64,000 bases of DNA from NCBI RefSeq assembly GCF_028682175.1, contig NZ_JANHKS010000025.1, positions 1 to 64,000 on the forward strand, written 5' to 3'. Positions 17,445 through 26,814 of this stretch are shown in pieces; within the stretch, counting starts at the first letter, position 1; each line of letters opens with the position of its first letter. Below the pieces are notes generated by a model. It had not been told where the DNA came from. It made no database searches and saw only the letters and a list, made by a program, of their open reading frames with translations. The DNA comes from Pseudomonas putida. GTDB lineage: Bacteria; Pseudomonadota; Gammaproteobacteria; Pseudomonadales; Pseudomonadaceae. The position numbers and the translations under genes are program-made.

Positions 17445-20400
17445 TCACTTTTCAGTCACCAGCAGGGCGGCAGGCTTCTTGCCGGCTGAGGGCGCTGTCG
17501 GGGTGGCGGTCGGGTGCCTGCGATGGAAAATCCGCTCCAGTTGCAGGTAAATGACCGGCGTCGTGAACAGTGTCAGTGCCTGGCTCACCAGCAATCCGCC
17601 CACCACCGCAATCCCCAGTGGCTGACGCAACTCTGCCCCCACACCATAGCCGAGCATCAGCGGCAAGGCACCGAGCAATGCCGCCAGAGTGGTCATGATG
17701 ATCGGGCGGAAGCGCGTCAGGCACGCCTCGTAAATCGCATCCTGTGGCGACAGGCCGCGATGGCGCTGACCCTCCAGGGCAAAGTCCACCAGCAGGATGC
17801 CGTTCTTCTTGACGATGCCGATCAGCAACACGATACCGATCAGGCCCATGATCGAGAAATCCTGGCCCATCAGCCACAGCAGCAACAGCGCGCCGATACC
17901 GGCCGAAGGCAAGGTGGAGATGATCGTCAGCGGGTGCACGAAGCTTTCGTACAGCACGCCCAGAATGATGTACACCGCCACCAGTGCCGCGAGGATCAGC
18001 CACGGCTGGTTGGCCAGCGAACTCTGGAAGGCCTGGGCCGCGCCCTGGAAGTTGCCGATGATCGAGGCCGGCATGCCGATCTCGTTCTTGGCCTGATCGA
18101 GCAACTGCACCGCATCGCCCAGAGCCACGCCTGCCGACAGGTTGAACGACAGGTTGGCCGCCGGGAACATGCCGTCGTGGCTGATCGACAGCGGCCCCAT
18201 CTTCGGCGCGCCGACCTTGGCCAGTGCCGACAGCGGCACCATCTCGTTGGTGAGCGGCGAGCGCAGGTAGAAGTAGTTCAGGCTCTCGGCCTTGCCGCGT
18301 TGCGACGGGTCGAGTTCGAGAATGACTTTGTACTGGTTGATGTCGGTCTGGTATTCGTTGATCTGCCGCTGGCCGAAGGCGTCGTACAGCGCCTGGTCGA
18401 CGTCGGCGGTGGTCAGCCCGAAGCGCGCGGCGGCGCTGCGGTCGATGTCCAGGTGAGTCACGCTGCCGCCCAGTTGCAGGTCGTTGGACAGGTCGCGGAA
18501 CGCCGGGATGGTCTTGAGTTTTTCCGTGAGCTTTTGTGTCCACTCGTTGAGCAGGGCGCCGTTGTTGCTCTTGAGCACGTACTGATACTGGGCGCGGCTC
18601 GGGCCGGAACTCAGGTTGATGTCTTGCCCGGCCCGCAGGTACAGGACGATGCCGGGGATCTTCGCAAGCTTGGGCCTGATCCGGTCGATGAACTGGCTGG
18701 CGGTCACGTCGCGGTCGCCACGGTCTTTCAGCGCGATCCACACCCGGCCGTTGGCGATGGTCTGGTTGCTGCCGCTCACGCCCACCGAGTGCGAGAAGGC
18801 TTTGACGGCCGGGTCTTCGCCGATGATCTTCGCCAGTTGCTTGTGCTTCTCGACCATGTCCGGGTAGGAAATATCGGCAGCCGCTTCACTGGTGCCCAGC
18901 ACCATGCCGGTGTCCTGAACGGGAAAGAAACCCTTGGGAATCAGCACGTAGCCGGCCACCGCCAGCACCAAAGTCAGACCAAAGACGCCCAGCATCAGGC
19001 GCTGATGAGCCAGGGCGTAGCGCACGCCACGGGCATAACGGGCGAGCAGTTTTTCGCCAAAGCCCGGGTTGGCGTGGGCATCGTGCTTGGGTGCGCGCAT
19101 GAACAGCGCGGCCAGGGTCGGCGCCAGGGTCAGTGAAACGACCACCGAGATCAGAATCGTCGAGGTCGCCGTCAGTGCGAACTCCTTGAACAGTCGCCCG
19201 ACCACGCCACCCATGAACAGCAATGGGATGAACGCCGCCACCAGTGAAAAGCTGATCGACACCACGGTAAAGCCGATCTCGCCCGCGCCCTTGATCGCCG
19301 CGTCGCGCATGCTTTCGCCGGCTTCCAGGTGTCGGTGGATGTTCTCCACCACGACGATGGCGTCGTCGACCACAAAGCCGACGGCCACCACAATCGCTAC
19401 GAGCGTCAGGTTGTTGAGGCTGAACCCCAGCACATACATCAGGGCGAAACTGGCGACCAGCGACACCCCCAGCACGGCGGTCACGATCAGGGTTGCCGAG
19501 AGCTGGCGCAGGAACAGCGCCATGACCGCGATGACCAGCCCGATGGCGATCAGCAGGGTCATTTCCACTTCATGCAGCGAGGCACGAATGGTTTTGGTGC
19601 GATCGCTCAGCACCGAGACATCCACCGAGGCCGGGAGCATTTCCTGCAGGCGTGGCAGCTCACCGAGCACGCGGTCCACGGTCTCGACGATGTTCGCGCC
19701 GGGCTGGCGGAACACCACGATGTTCACGCCCTGCTGATCGCCGGACCAGGCATTGACGTAGGCGTTTTCCGAGCCGTCGATGACCTTCGCCACATCACGC
19801 AGGTGAACGGGGGCGCCGTCTTTGTAGGAAACGATCAACTGATCGTAGTCCTTGGCCTGGAACAACTGATCGTTGGAGGCGAGGGTGGACACGCTGTCCT
19901 TGCCGTACAGCGCACCCTTTGCCAGATTGAGGCTGGTCTGCTGCAATGCGCCGCGGAGGTCCGCGAGGGTCAGCCCGATGGACGCGAGTTTTTCCGGCGC
20001 CGCCTGCACGCGAATGGCCGGACGCCGCTGACCGGTGATCGCGACCTGGCCGACGCCGTTGATCTGGCTCAACTGACGGGCCAGCAGGGATTCGGTGACG
20101 TCACTCAGTTCCGTGGCCGGCATCAGGTTGGAACTGACGCTGAGGATCAACACCGGGCTGTCGGCGGGGTTGACCTTGCGCCAGGTCGGCGCGGTCGGAA
20201 GGTCTGCGGGCAGTCGGCCCGAGGCGGTGTTGATCGCCGCCTGAACCTCCTGCGCTGCGGTGTCGATGCTCTTGTTCAGCACGAATTGCAGGGTCAGGTT
20301 GGTCGAGCCCAGGGCGCTGCTGGACGTCATCTGGGTCATGCCGGGGATGGCGCTGAACTGCACTTCAAGCGGCGTCGCTACCGAAGACGCCATGGTCTCC

Positions 20401-20579
20401 GGGCTGGCGCCGGGCAAGGTGGCGCTGACCTGAATGGTCGGAAATTCCGCCTCGGGCAACGGCGCCACGGGCAGGCGAGGAAAGGCGATGCAACCCAGCA
20501 GCACCAGGGCGAAGGTCAGCAGCACGGTGGCAATCGGGTGATTTACACACCACGCGGAAATCGAGCCATGGCCTTTCAT
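17445..20579 (-). CDS. RND efflux permease, HAE1 (MdtC/AcrB-like)
   Basis: 1044 residues, full length for AcrB-type pumps that use proton flow to expel drugs or other amphiphiles. Twelve membrane segments are expected; the TM4 proton-relay pair is seen in VVAVGFVVDDAIVVVENIH and the two large periplasmic loops are intact. The N-terminus (SISAWCVNHPIATVLLTFAL) and the sequence overall fit the MdtB/MdtC side rather than CusA: the Met clusters of copper pumps are absent. It overlaps the adaptor gene by 4 bases. Only one permease and no outer-membrane factor are present, so it must borrow a TolC/OprM-type channel. Confidence 0.93.
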   Translation of the reverse strand: MKGHGSISAWCVNHPIATVLLTFALVLLGCIAFPRLPVAPLPEAEFPTIQVSATLPGASPETMASSVATPLEVQFSAIPGMTQMTSSSALGSTNLTLQFVLNKSIDTAAQEVQAAINTASGRLPADLPTAPTWRKVNPADSPVLILSVSSNLMPATELSDVTESLLARQLSQINGVGQVAITGQRRPAIRVQAAPEKLASIGLTLADLRGALQQTSLNLAKGALYGKDSVSTLASNDQLFQAKDYDQLIVSYKDGAPVHLRDVAKVIDGSENAYVNAWSGDQQGVNIVVFRQPGANIVETVDRVLGELPRLQEMLPASVDVSVLSDRTKTIRASLHEVEMTLLIAIGLVIAVMALFLRQLSATLIVTAVLGVSLVASFALMYVLGFSLNNLTLVAIVVAVGFVVDDAIVVVENIHRHLEAGESMRDAAIKGAGEIGFTVVSISFSLVAAFIPLLFMGGVVGRLFKEFALTATSTILISVVVSLTLAPTLAALFMRAPKHDAHANPGFGEKLLARYARGVRYALAHQRLMLGVFGLTLVLAVAGYVLIPKGFFPVQDTGMVLGTSEAAADISYPDMVEKHKQLAKIIGEDPAVKAFSHSVGVSGSNQTIANGRVWIALKDRGDRDVTASQFIDRIRPKLAKIPGIVLYLRAGQDINLSSGPSRAQYQYVLKSNNGALLNEWTQKLTEKLKTIPAFRDLSNDLQLGGSVTHLDIDRSAAARFGLTTADVDQALYDAFGQRQINEYQTDINQYKVILELDPSQRGKAESLNYFYLRSPLTNEMVPLSALAKVGAPKMGPLSISHDGMFPAANLSFNLSAGVALGDAVQLLDQAKNEIGMPASIIGNFQGAAQAFQSSLANQPWLILAALVAVYIILGVLYESFVHPLTIISTLPSAGIGALLLLWLMGQDFSIMGLIGIVLLIGIVKKNGILLVDFALEGQRHRGLSPQDAIYEACLTRFRPIIMTTLAALLGALPLMLGYGVGAELRQPLGIAVVGGLLVSQALTLFTTPVIYLQLERIFHRRHPTATPTAPSAGKKPAALLVTEK

Positions 20580-21742
20580 TTCGAGGCCTCGGCGGTGCTG
20601 GCATCGGCCAGCGTATCAACATCGCCCGGCTTGACCACCTCGATGTGCGCGCCGTTCTTCAGGCGCGACTGACCATCACTGACCAGTACGTCGTTGGCGC
20701 TGACGCCGCTGATCAGCATCAGGTCGCTGTCCTGATACAGCACTTTGACCGGCACCACCTCGACCTTGTCGCCCTGGACGCGGTAGACGAAATGCTGATC
20801 GATACCGCGCTGCACCACTTGCGGCGGCACCTTCAGCGCGTTGCGGTCGATGGCCGTTTGAATCCGCACGTTGACCAACTGGCCGGGCCAGAGTTTTTCG
20901 GCGGCGTTTTCGAACACTGCCTTGGCGCGGATGGTGCCAGTGGTGGCCGCGACCTGGTTGTCGATCAGCGTCAACGTGCCTTCGCCCAGCGGCGCGCCAT
21001 TGCCTGCTTCGCCCACATAGGCGTTGACCTTGGCCGGTGCAGGGGAGGCGAGCAAGTCGTGCAGGGTGGGGAGCATTTGCTGTGGCAGGGAAAACTCCAC
21101 GGATATCGGGTCAATCTGGGTCACTGAAAACAGCCCCGTCGCATCGCTGACGCGCAGGAAGTTGCCCTCATCGACATTGCGAATGCCGACGCGGCCCGTC
21201 ACCGGCGAGCGAATCTGGGTGTAGGACAGTTGCACCTGCGATGCGTTGATCGACGCCTGGTTACCCTGCACCGTGGCCTTGAGCTGATTGACCAGAGCCT
21301 GTTGCTGGTCGTATTGCTGTTTGGAGATGCTGTTGTCGACAGTCAGCAGCTTGTAGCGATTGAGGTCCACTTGTGCCACGTCCAGTTGCGCCTGGCTCTG
21401 GCTCAATTGCGCCTTGGTCTGTTCCAGGGCTGCGCGAATGGCGCGGTCATCGATGGTGGCCAGCAGATCCCCGGCCTTGACCTGTTGCCCTTCCTTGACC
21501 AGCAGCCTGGTCAGGATGCCATCCACCTGGGTACGAATCACCACGCTTTGCAGCGACAGCACCGAGCCGATGCCGGTCACGTAGCGCGGCACGTCCTTCT
21601 GCTCGACATGAATCACCTGAACCGGCACTGCGGCCGGGGCGCTGACTTTCTTCTCGGCGGGGCGGGTCGCCATCCAGATACCCACTGCGATGAGTGCGAG
21701 TAACGCAGTGACGGCCATCACGGATTTTCTTTGTTTGTGCAT
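20576..21742 (-). CDS. RND periplasmic adaptor (membrane fusion) protein, MdtA-like
   Basis: 388 residues. N-terminal membrane anchor at about residues 8-25, a lipoyl-type half motif IRTQVDGILTRLLVKEGQQVKAGD (region 70-92), a coiled-coil hairpin at about 100-160 rich in Gln and Leu, then the second lipoyl half and beta-barrel. Adaptors bridge the inner-membrane permease and outer-membrane channel. First gene of the leftward adaptor-permease-regulator-kinase operon; the ATGA overlap with the permease implies coupling. A 20-bp palindrome lies about 90 bases upstream. Confidence 0.93.
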   Translation of the reverse strand: MHKQRKSVMAVTALLALIAVGIWMATRPAEKKVSAPAAVPVQVIHVEQKDVPRYVTGIGSVLSLQSVVIRTQVDGILTRLLVKEGQQVKAGDLLATIDDRAIRAALEQTKAQLSQSQAQLDVAQVDLNRYKLLTVDNSISKQQYDQQQALVNQLKATVQGNQASINASQVQLSYTQIRSPVTGRVGIRNVDEGNFLRVSDATGLFSVTQIDPISVEFSLPQQMLPTLHDLLASPAPAKVNAYVGEAGNGAPLGEGTLTLIDNQVAATTGTIRAKAVFENAAEKLWPGQLVNVRIQTAIDRNALKVPPQVVQRGIDQHFVYRVQGDKVEVVPVKVLYQDSDLMLISGVSANDVLVSDGQSRLKNGAHIEVVKPGDVDTLADASTAEASK

Positions 21743-21829
21743 ACAGGGAAAACGCCAGCAGAGAGGTGGAAACCGGAGAATCGAGAGCCTCCTTTATAAA
21801 CCCTGGACCCGGTCAGCAAAATGACTGCT

Positions 21830-21849
21830 ACCTGTCAATATTGTCAGGT
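21830..21849. promoter_or_regulatory. Near-perfect 20-bp palindrome upstream of the efflux operon
   Basis: ACCTGTCAATATTGTCAGGT is self-complementary at 18 of 20 positions. It lies 88 bases before the adaptor start and 186 bases before the divergent pilin-like gene, in a 292-base gap that otherwise shows only a purine-rich stretch. It is a good candidate operator; the binding protein is unknown. Confidence 0.5.
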
Positions 21850-22034
21850 GAACAAGAGCAGAGGATGGAGGTGGATAAAGAAAGGGCGAGGGAGGGCGAT
21901 ACAGAGGAAAGGGCTGCCGGAATCGGCGGGACAGATGTCACTGATAGTGAAAAATCCTACAAGGGATACCGCACTTTCTGGTCGACCTTTCCTAACTCGA
22001 CTTAACTGTTACTTACAAGTCTTCACTGCGGAGT

Positions 22035-22370
22035 ATGGCGATGAGAACTAAAAAGACAGCTTCTGTGTTTTTTTCAATCGCATTCATCGGGGCCGGTGTG
22101 CTCGCCGCGCCGATGGCATGGGCGGTGGACAACGCCCTGATGTTCCACGGAGGACTCGTCAATGCCACCTGTGAAACCCAACTGGCCGAGCCTGGCGATT
22201 CGTCCGCGCAGCTCAAGCCGCTCAAGGTCAATGCAAACCTGACCCTGCGCCTGGTCAGCCATGACGACGCCTGCGGTAAAGCCGCCTTGCCACTTTCGGT
22301 CGCTTACGCAGAGCGCAGTTCGATCACCGCCGACGGCCATGGCACCATCGTCACCCTGACCTACCAGTAA
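22035..22370 (+). CDS. Miniature pilin-like exported protein
   Basis: 111 residues. Signal peptide to about A30 (ends APMAWA). The mature part opens with a pilin A-strand-like LMFHGGLVNATCE, has two cysteines (C46, C80) and ends in the GHGTIVTLTYQ pattern of chaperone-usher pilin C-termini. At about 80 mature residues it is only half the usual pilin size, lacking the central strands. The start could also be the Met two codons later. A terminator follows, so it is expressed separately from the pilus genes, 336 bases downstream. It could be a terminator subunit, a minor subunit or a decayed pilin; the clean frame argues against decay. Confidence 0.65.
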   Translation: MAMRTKKTASVFFSIAFIGAGVLAAPMAWAVDNALMFHGGLVNATCETQLAEPGDSSAQLKPLKVNANLTLRLVSHDDACGKAALPLSVAYAERSSITADGHGTIVTLTYQ

Positions 22371-22400
22371 CCCGCCCGCGAAGCTCATCCACCCGCGCAG

Positions 22401-22438
22401 AAACCGCCTCGACCGCTCCAGGTCCAGGCGGTTTTTTT
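22401..22438 (+). terminator. Rho-independent terminator after the mini-pilin gene
   Basis: Stem AAACCGCCT / AGGCGGTTT with a 16-base loop and seven T residues. Confidence 0.82.
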
Positions 22439-22544
22439 GTGCCGGAATTAAAGGCTTGAGCGCGTTGCTGCCTACAAACGAGCTGCACAACCTGCCTGAC
22501 TCTTTTTTTTGAGGGTTTTGTGCAATGCCACGCCGCTTGTGGGC

Positions 22545-22584
22545 TGTAGGGAATGCCGAGCATGTCCTACGGAAATTCCCTACA
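22545..22584. promoter_or_regulatory. Inverted repeat upstream of the major pilin gene
   Basis: TGTAGGGAAT and ATTCCCTACA are exact complements separated by 20 bases, 123 bases before the pilin ATG. TTCCCTAC resembles the heptad half-sites of BvgA/EvgA-type LuxR-family response regulators, which control chaperone-usher pili in several proteobacteria. The rest of the 336-base gap holds the terminator above and no other clear signal. Confidence 0.45.
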
Positions 22585-22706
22585 TGCACCACTGACGTTT
22601 CTGCAGGCACAAGGTAGATAGCCTGACATCCGCGAATTGGCCCGCCGCTTATAGTTCTCGCCGTCCTCTGGGGCACACACGAATTGACACAAGGAACGTT
22701 GTTAAC

Positions 22707-23291
22707 ATGAAAACCCTCTCTCTTTCTCTGGCTGTCGTGGCTGCAATCGGCCTGAGCGTAGCGTCCACTGCCAACGCTGCGAACAACGGCAAACTCATCC
22801 TCAACGGCACCCTGACCAACATGACCTGTGACGTTGGCGCGGGCACCGGCGTAAGCCCGGGCACCAACCCTGGCGAGATCAACGTCGATCTGGGCAACGT
22901 CTCGTTCTCCGATATCGGTCGTTATGCCGACAACAAACTGGCCACTGCCACGCCGATCCAGTTGCTGGTCAACTGCACGGCAGGTGCTGCGCAGTACAAC
23001 ACGGTCAACATGCGCTTCGTCGCGCGTCAGGGCAGTGGCCTGGATAACCTGGACAACAAACTGCTGCGTACCACCGGTGCTGCCGACGGTGTGGGCATCG
23101 GCATGCTCAACTCCTCGTTCCAGCTCATGGACCTGAGCGGTAACGAGACGATCGACACGCCGCTGGTCAAGCAGGGCACCGACGGTGCGACTGCCGAGAT
23201 CAACTTCGGTGCGGTGTACGTGCTCAACGGCGCGACAACCAATCCGGGAAATGCCGACGGCTTCCTGCCGTTCGTAATGGACTATCAGTGA
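22707..23291 (+). CDS. Type 1-like fimbrial major subunit
   Basis: 194 residues. Signal peptide to A24 (ASTANA). Mature protein starts with an A-strand NGKLILNGTLTNMTC, has the paired cysteines C41 and C90 expected for the pilin disulfide, and ends GFLPFVMDYQ, fitting donor-strand exchange. The AAGGAACG upstream is a good ribosome site. It precedes chaperone, usher, second chaperone and tip genes, so it should be the main shaft subunit. Closest known layouts are the Cup fimbriae of Pseudomonas; I cannot assign a specific Cup type. Confidence 0.9.
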   Translation: MKTLSLSLAVVAAIGLSVASTANAANNGKLILNGTLTNMTCDVGAGTGVSPGTNPGEINVDLGNVSFSDIGRYADNKLATATPIQLLVNCTAGAAQYNTVNMRFVARQGSGLDNLDNKLLRTTGAADGVGIGMLNSSFQLMDLSGNETIDTPLVKQGTDGATAEINFGAVYVLNGATTNPGNADGFLPFVMDYQ

Positions 23292-23351
23292 TACCCGGGC
23301 GGGGAGGGCACTGCTCGCCCCGCCTGACTACCGATTCGAGGCGACTAGCGC

Positions 23352-24110
23352 ATGTTTTCCAGATTATTTCGTTGCGTGGCGTTCTGGCTCTGGCCAGGGC
23401 TGGCATTGACGCTGGCAGCGCCGTCCCAGGCCGGTATCGTGCTCAACACCACGCGGGTGATCTTTCAGGCCTCTGACAAGGAGGCCAGCCTGATGGTGCA
23501 CAACACCGGTACCGGCGACATCCTCGCTCAGTCATGGCTTGAGGCCGAAGGCACGAATGGCGTTTCCGGCAGTCTGCCGTTTGCCGTCACGCCTGCGCTG
23601 GCGCGGATGTCCGGTGATGCCAGGCAACTGATCAGGATTCTCTACTCCGGCGAAGGCCTTGCGAAGGATCGCGAATCGGTGTTCTGGGTCAACGTCCAGG
23701 AGATCCCCCAAACCGCCAAGGAGAACCAGTTGCAGGTGGCGATCCGGCAACGCATCAAACTGTTCTACCGCCCCGATGGACTGGACGCCGATCCGCTCAA
23801 GGCTGCCCAGGCCTTGCAATGGCAACTGCGCGACGGACATCTGGAGGTCACCAATCCGGGGCCTTATCACGTGTCGTTGATCAAGCTCCAGGCCAGGCGC
23901 CATGGGCAGGTGGTGTTCAGCGAGGACAGCCGGATGCTGGCACCGATGCAGCGGTTGCAGTTGCCCCTGAGTTCAGCAGGCACAGGTGCGCCGCTGGACC
24001 TGGCTTTCATCAGCATCAACGACTTCGGGGCCCAGGAGCCCTATCACGCCAGCGTCTCTGGTGAGCGATTCATACAGGCCAGCAAGGCCGAACATCGTCC
24101 TGACGAGTGA
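23352..24110 (+). CDS. Periplasmic pilus chaperone (PapD family) 1
   Basis: 252 residues. Signal peptide to about A28; two Ig-like domains. The G1 donor-strand region and the family pattern RIKLFYRPDGL (near residue 130) are present, along with the subunit-binding Arg-Lys pair expected in the cleft. It caps pilin subunits in the periplasm and hands them to the usher. Sits 60 bases after the pilin gene and 121 before the usher. A second chaperone gene lies after the usher; the two probably serve different subunits. Confidence 0.92.
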   Translation: MFSRLFRCVAFWLWPGLALTLAAPSQAGIVLNTTRVIFQASDKEASLMVHNTGTGDILAQSWLEAEGTNGVSGSLPFAVTPALARMSGDARQLIRILYSGEGLAKDRESVFWVNVQEIPQTAKENQLQVAIRQRIKLFYRPDGLDADPLKAAQALQWQLRDGHLEVTNPGPYHVSLIKLQARRHGQVVFSEDSRMLAPMQRLQLPLSSAGTGAPLDLAFISINDFGAQEPYHASVSGERFIQASKAEHRPDE

Positions 24111-24231
24111 ATCGTCGGGATGTTTTCGTTGACCCATTTTTCGAGTCGGAACTGTTTCCGGCTTTGGCGTCGCACGCCTGCGCAACGACTCGGCAGGGTG
24201 TCGGCACCCAGGACACGAGTGAAATCAGCTA

Positions 24232-26814
24232 ATGGAACGGCGAAAGAAAAAGACCAGGGGATGTATTTCAAGAACTATTCCGGCCTGCACTCGCAAGAGC
24301 AAAAAGGCAGGGTGCAAGGTAGCCACCCGTAGACCGCTGTCCTCCTGTGTCGTTGCCACAGCATGGATGGTCGGCTCCAGTGCAATGGCCATGGCGGACG
24401 TCGGCGGCGAAAGCGGCAGCGGCACAAGGGTGAAATTCAACACCGCATTCATTCAGGGGACGGACCAGCCAGCAGACCTCAACAGTTTTCTTGAAGGTAA
24501 CAGCGTGGTGCCTGGCACCTATCGCGTCGATATCTACGTCAACCGCACCTTGAGTGGCCGGCGTGACTTGAACTTCGTGGTCAATCCAGCCAGAGGCACT
24601 GTCGAGGCCTGCCTGACGCTGGACATGCTGCAGCAGTTGGGCATGGATATAGCCACGTTCACCGAAGGCGATGTCCAGCCGGGCGCGTGTTTCGATCTGG
24701 CCGCGAACGTCGAGTTCGCCCATGTCGAATACCAGCCGGGCAGCCTGCGGCTTAACATCAGCATCCCACAGGCGATGATGTCGCGCAGCAACCGCGGCTA
24801 CGTCGCCCCGGAGCTCTGGGACGAGGGGCTGACCGCCGGGTTCGTCAATTACAGTTTCAGCGGTGCCCGGCGTACTCGCGGCAGCCTGACGCAGGATCAG
24901 TATTACCTGAGTCTGCGCAACGGTATGAACCTGGGTTCATGGCGCCTGCGCAACGAATCCTCGCTGGCTTATGGCAACGATCAGCCTTACCGGTTTCGCA
25001 GCAACCGCACCTTCGTGCAGCGTGATATCAGCTCACTGAAAAGCCAGTTGACCCTGGGTGAGACCTATACCGACTCGCAGGTATTCGACAGCGTTCGGTT
25101 TCAGGGCGCGACCCTGGCGTCCGATGACGGCATGCTGCCCGACAGCGAGCGCATCTATGCGCCGGTCATACGAGGTATCGCCGAGACCAACGCGACCGTC
25201 GAAGTGCGTCAGAACGGGTTCATGCTGTACAGCGGCAACGTCTCGCCGGGGCCGTTCGAGATCAGCGATATCTACCCCAGCGGCTCGAATGGCGATCTTG
25301 AAGTCACCGTGATCGAGGCCGATGGGCGCAAGCGTGTCACGATCCAGGCCTACGCATCACTGCCCATCATGCTGCCCAGGGGCGCACTGCGTTACAGCGT
25401 GGCGGCAGGGCGCTACGACAGCTACATCGACGGTGGCCAGACACCGACTTTTGCCAGCACCACTGTTATCTACGGACTGACCGAACACCTGACCGCAGCG
25501 GGAGGCGGGCAAGTGGCCGAGGATTTCCAGGCGGGGAATATCGGCGCAGGCGTCAACACCGGGCTGGGGGCGGTGTCGCTGGATGTGACCCAGTCCGTCA
25601 GCCACCAGCGCCAGCAGACTCACAGTGGGCAAAGCTTTCGTCTGCGCTACGCCAACACGCTGGACCTGACCAACACCACGCTGGCCGTGGCCGGCTATCG
25701 TTATTCCACTGACCAGTACCGCACCCTCGATGAGCATGTCGAGGAATTGAACCTGCGTGAAAGAGGGGGAGTTGGCCAAGCCAAAGACCGCTATGAAATC
25801 AACCTTACGCAGGCGCTACCCGAGCAGTCTGCGTCGCTGAGCATTACCGGATCCGAGCAGCGTTACTGGAGCCAGAGCGGCAAGGTACGCCAGCTTTACG
25901 TGTCCTGGAACGCGGCCTGGCGCAGCCTGAGCTACGGGATATCCGTCGAGCGCAACCAGACCTTCGAGCGCGATGGGCAGGGACGAAGCGATAACCGGGT
26001 GGCACTGACGTTGAGCCTGCCGCTGGGAGACAGCCCGGGATCGTCACGGGCGTTTCTCAACGGTGTACGCGACAGTTCCGGCGACTATGACATGCAGGCC
26101 GGGCTCAACGGCCAGGTGCTGGACGACCGCAACTCGTTCTACTCGGTGCAGGCAGCCTACGACAATCGTTCGGGCTCTGCAGGGTTCGGCAAGATTGCAA
26201 CCACCAGGCCATACGGGCGCTTCGATGTCGGTTACGGGCAGGGCGATGACTACCGCGCATTCAACCTTGGCGCTTCGGGTTCGGTTGTTGCCCATGCTGG
26301 CGGCGTGAACTTTGGCCAGCCGCTGGGTGAAACCTTTGCCCTGGTGCAGGTCAAGGACGTCGCAGGTGCCAGGCTTGCCAGCAACAGTAATGTCGAGACC
26401 GGCAGCAACGGTTACGCCATCGTGCCTTACGCCCAGCCTTATCGCGCTAACTGGGTCAGCCTCGATACCCGTCAACTGGGTGCCGATGTCGAACTTGAGA
26501 ACGCGGTGACCCAGGTCGTGCCGCGTCGCGGTGCGGTGCCGTTGGTCAGCTTCAATGCCTCGACAGGACGGCGAGTGCAATTCGAGCTGGTCCGGGCCGA
26601 TGGCAGTCGCTTGCCCCTTGGCGCTGTGGTCGAGGACGCGCAAGGCAAGCTGCTGGCCGCGGTCGATCCCACCAGCCACGCGCTGGTATTGAGCGAGCAG
26701 GACAGTGGCGAATTGATCGTCAAGTGGGCGGATCAACAGTGCCGGGCATCATTCGACCTTCCCCCACGAGATCCCCAGCGCGCCTTCGACCGGGCCAGGG
26801 TGGTCTGCCAATGA
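24232..26814 (+). CDS. Outer-membrane usher (FimD/PapC family)
   Basis: 860 residues, full length. An unusually basic leader precedes the hydrophobic stretch at about residues 36-54 and likely cleavage after MAMA. The N-terminal domain begins VKFNTAFIQG, the 24-strand barrel and plug follow (DVEVRQNGFMLYSGNVSPGPFEISD-type region near 320-345), and the C-terminal domains contain GLVSFNAS-like and VDPTSHALVLS segments with terminal cysteines. The usher is the assembly pore for the pilus. The long leader raises the chance that translation begins a little downstream. The stop overlaps the second chaperone start (ATGA). Confidence 0.92.
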   Translation: MERRKKKTRGCISRTIPACTRKSKKAGCKVATRRPLSSCVVATAWMVGSSAMAMADVGGESGSGTRVKFNTAFIQGTDQPADLNSFLEGNSVVPGTYRVDIYVNRTLSGRRDLNFVVNPARGTVEACLTLDMLQQLGMDIATFTEGDVQPGACFDLAANVEFAHVEYQPGSLRLNISIPQAMMSRSNRGYVAPELWDEGLTAGFVNYSFSGARRTRGSLTQDQYYLSLRNGMNLGSWRLRNESSLAYGNDQPYRFRSNRTFVQRDISSLKSQLTLGETYTDSQVFDSVRFQGATLASDDGMLPDSERIYAPVIRGIAETNATVEVRQNGFMLYSGNVSPGPFEISDIYPSGSNGDLEVTVIEADGRKRVTIQAYASLPIMLPRGALRYSVAAGRYDSYIDGGQTPTFASTTVIYGLTEHLTAAGGGQVAEDFQAGNIGAGVNTGLGAVSLDVTQSVSHQRQQTHSGQSFRLRYANTLDLTNTTLAVAGYRYSTDQYRTLDEHVEELNLRERGGVGQAKDRYEINLTQALPEQSASLSITGSEQRYWSQSGKVRQLYVSWNAAWRSLSYGISVERNQTFERDGQGRSDNRVALTLSLPLGDSPGSSRAFLNGVRDSSGDYDMQAGLNGQVLDDRNSFYSVQAAYDNRSGSAGFGKIATTRPYGRFDVGYGQGDDYRAFNLGASGSVVAHAGGVNFGQPLGETFALVQVKDVAGARLASNSNVETGSNGYAIVPYAQPYRANWVSLDTRQLGADVELENAVTQVVPRRGAVPLVSFNASTGRRVQFELVRADGSRLPLGAVVEDAQGKLLAAVDPTSHALVLSEQDSGELIVKWADQQCRASFDLPPRDPQRAFDRARVVCQ

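Noticed and set aside
17445..21742. CusBA-type copper efflux pump
   Set aside because: The regulator pair suggests it, but the permease lacks Met clusters and has MdtC/AcrB-like loops; kept as a drug-type RND pump.
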